Source: Candidatus Saccharimonadota bacterium (GTDB taxonomy: Bacteria > Patescibacteriota > Saccharimonadia > Saccharimonadales > SLHW01). From it: 6,087 nt of DNA. The notes below the pieces were generated by a model. It searched no databases and was not told where the DNA came from. It saw only the letters and a program-made list of their open reading frames with translations. Below are positions 5,126 to 6,087 of the stretch, piece after piece. Positions within the stretch are counted from its first letter, which is position 1; each line of letters opens with the position of its first letter. Position numbers and translations under genes: made by a program. The DNA is taken from NCBI GenBank assembly GCA_007135955.1, contig SLHW01000023.1:1-6087 (forward strand), given 5' to 3'.

Positions 5126-5299
5126 ATGTCAGACACAAGCGATCCAATGTATCAAAAAATGATCGAAGAAAAATCAGAAGAGTTTTTTTGTGATCATTGT
5201 GGGCATTACCCAATAGAGCCGGTGCACGGTCATTTTGTGTGCCCAGCGTGCAAAATGCCAACCAAGTGCTGCGAAGGGATACCGGCCGAAAATGGCTAA
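5126..5299 (+). CDS. Small zinc-ribbon protein (57 aa)
   Basis: The product has an acidic helical N-terminus (residues 1-20) followed by a zinc ribbon, C22-D-H-C25 and C39-P-A-C42, with 13 residues between the pairs, and the tail MPTKCCEG (44-51), which adds a Cys-Cys pair. Histidines at 24, 27, 34 and 36 could also take part in metal binding. Such stand-alone ribbons bind nucleic acid or a partner protein, or act as metal-binding adaptors; the exact role is not known. The start at 5126 lies 13 bases after the preceding stop and follows a purine-rich AAGAAG; the in-frame GTG/TTG-type starts further upstream lie inside the preceding gene and would add a sequence unlike the family. The gene overlaps the next by 8 bases, so it belongs to the riboswitch-headed cluster. 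Confidence 0.75.
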   Translation: MSDTSDPMYQKMIEEKSEEFFCDHCGHYPIEPVHGHFVCPACKMPTKCCEGIPAENG

Positions 5300-6014
5300 A
5301 CAACCTGAGCGCAAATATCTTCTTGGATCAGTTTTTTTACGCTGGTTACTGATTGGCATAGCTGCTCTATTGTTGCTGCACTTGATTGGCCAATTCATTC
5401 TGAGAGTGGTAGGTACTGATAATATTTTTTTACAGGAGCTGATTTGGCGCTTTAACGTCGATTTAGAGCTAAATGTACCGACCTGGTATTCGTCTTTTCT
5501 GGCAAGTAGCGCTGGACTATTGGCATTTTTTACTGCTCATTATTATAAAAAGAAAAATCAAATCGCTAGTAAGCGACTGTGGTTATTTATGGGCTTTGGT
5601 CTTATGGCGATTGCCGTAGATGAGGTTGCTTCGTTTCATGAATTGTTCTTACAGACTGCACACGTAGCAGCAGATTTTGGCGATGGTCAATCATATGTAC
5701 AAAATGCTTGGCTACTGCTCTTGCCTCTGATAATTATTATTGGAGCACTTGTAATGTATCTGCTTTATAAAGGACTTCCGAAAAAAACCTTTCATCGAAT
5801 CGTCGTAGCAGCGGCAGTGTATTTATCTGGAGCACTTGTCGTAGAGTATTTGAGCATCCCAGTAGATACAGAGTCGCTGATTTATAATCTAGTACTTACT
5901 CCATTAGAGGAAGGTCTAGAAATGCTGGGCTTGTGGCTCATTCTTAGAGCACTGGTGTTGCACATAATTGATCATCATCCTAGCGTAGTCGATGCCATCG
6001 AGAATCAAGGGTAA
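5292..6014 (+). CDS. Six-helix membrane protein with buried DE-HE and EE-EM motifs (240 aa)
   Basis: Hydrophobic segments lie at about residues 15-37, 64-84, 95-115, 139-159, 168-186 and 203-226. Two polar motifs sit within or at the edge of helices: AVDEVASFHE (108-117), with D110, E111, H116 and E117, and TPLEEGLEMLG (203-213), with E206, E207 and E210. Acidic residues and histidines kept in membrane helices usually bind a metal or move protons. I recall similar 'DExxxxHE ... EExxEMLG' multipass proteins annotated only as hypothetical in other bacteria, so I assign no activity. The ATG at 5292 is chosen over a non-ATG start at 5235 because it gives a short basic N-terminus directly before helix 1; AAGGGA (5274-5279) is a possible but distant ribosome-binding site. 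It overlaps the zinc-ribbon gene by 8 bases and the next gene by one. Confidence 0.8.
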   Translation: MAKQPERKYLLGSVFLRWLLIGIAALLLLHLIGQFILRVVGTDNIFLQELIWRFNVDLELNVPTWYSSFLASSAGLLAFFTAHYYKKKNQIASKRLWLFMGFGLMAIAVDEVASFHELFLQTAHVAADFGDGQSYVQNAWLLLLPLIIIIGALVMYLLYKGLPKKTFHRIVVAAAVYLSGALVVEYLSIPVDTESLIYNLVLTPLEEGLEMLGLWLILRALVLHIIDHHPSVVDAIENQG

Positions 6015-6087
6015 TGTTAAAAAATAGAATCGGAATATATGCTGGGAGCTTTGATCCGATTCATGATGGACACCTAGCAGCTGCAAA
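6014..6087 (+). CDS. HxGH nucleotidyltransferase, NadD/CoaD-like (3' partial)
   Basis: Only the first 24 complete codons are present. The sequence RIGIYAGSFDPIHDGHLAAA shows the first beta strand and the (T/H)xGH nucleotide-binding signature, here HDGH, of the cytidylyltransferase-like superfamily. The SFDPIH-x-GH form is typical of nicotinate-mononucleotide adenylyltransferase (NadD) or phosphopantetheine adenylyltransferase (CoaD), which transfer AMP from ATP to make NAD or CoA precursors. His before the variable residue is more usual in NadD, but this stretch cannot decide between them or exclude another member. Its ATG overlaps the preceding stop as TAATG, which implies translational coupling to the membrane protein gene. 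The gene continues past the window. Confidence 0.8.
   Translation, partial: MLKNRIGIYAGSFDPIHDGHLAAA

Noticed and set aside
5235..5291. Upstream start for the six-helix membrane protein
   Set aside because: It would overlap the zinc-ribbon coding region by 65 bases and add a Cys/Lys-rich sequence that reflects the other frame; the ATG at 5292 is better.
4815..5398. Minus-strand open frames opposite the zinc-ribbon and membrane protein genes
   Set aside because: They lie opposite well-supported coding sequence, resemble no family and lack start signals.

Overview
The window most likely comes from a Patescibacteria (CPR) genome, probably Candidatus Saccharibacteria (TM7). This is inference from family resemblance: a short GtrA protein coupled to a LexA-type DNA-binding protein without a protease half, a small membrane-anchored protein carrying an 'LPADETPTVATVRDK ... 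FFERAENGDIVLIYP ... ILYRP' domain that I associate with these lineages, and several unnamed single-pass envelope proteins. All reading frames close with the standard stops, so there is no sign of TGA recoding as in Gracilibacteria. Base composition is moderate and coding is dense. No rRNA, tRNA, transposase, CRISPR or phage gene is visible.

Layout. 1-116: possible tail of an upstream gene, then a near-consensus promoter. 117-386 (+): small acidic orphan protein. 1447-445 (-): two overlapping genes, GtrA-like membrane protein then LexA-type winged helix protein. 1448-1537: divergent control region with a near-perfect inverted repeat over the leftward promoter. 1538-3482 (+): three consecutive single-pass membrane proteins with extracytoplasmic domains, each with its own candidate promoter; the first and third share an F-x-(F/Y)-x-x-P-x-x-W motif and a cysteine pair. 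3483-3741: intergenic regulatory region containing a cobalamin (B12) riboswitch. 3742-6087 (+): a tightly packed cluster running off the window: a 456-residue unknown protein with a C-terminal zinc ribbon, a 57-residue zinc-ribbon protein, a six-helix membrane protein with buried acidic/His motifs, and the start of an HxGH nucleotidyltransferase (NadD/CoaD-like).

How it fits together. The most notable feature is the B12 aptamer followed by hairpins, the last of which reaches the base before the ATG of the 456-residue protein. A cobalamin-responsive switch in front of uncharacterised genes suggests that this cluster is made when B12 is scarce, so its products may take part in acquiring, remodelling or replacing corrinoid-dependent functions. 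That is inference; no B12-binding or B12-synthesis motif is visible in the proteins. The leftward pair looks autoregulated by its own winged-helix product. Two genes (117 and 2238) have good promoters placed so close to the ATG that their mRNAs should be essentially leaderless, while gene 1538 has a strong Shine-Dalgarno sequence.
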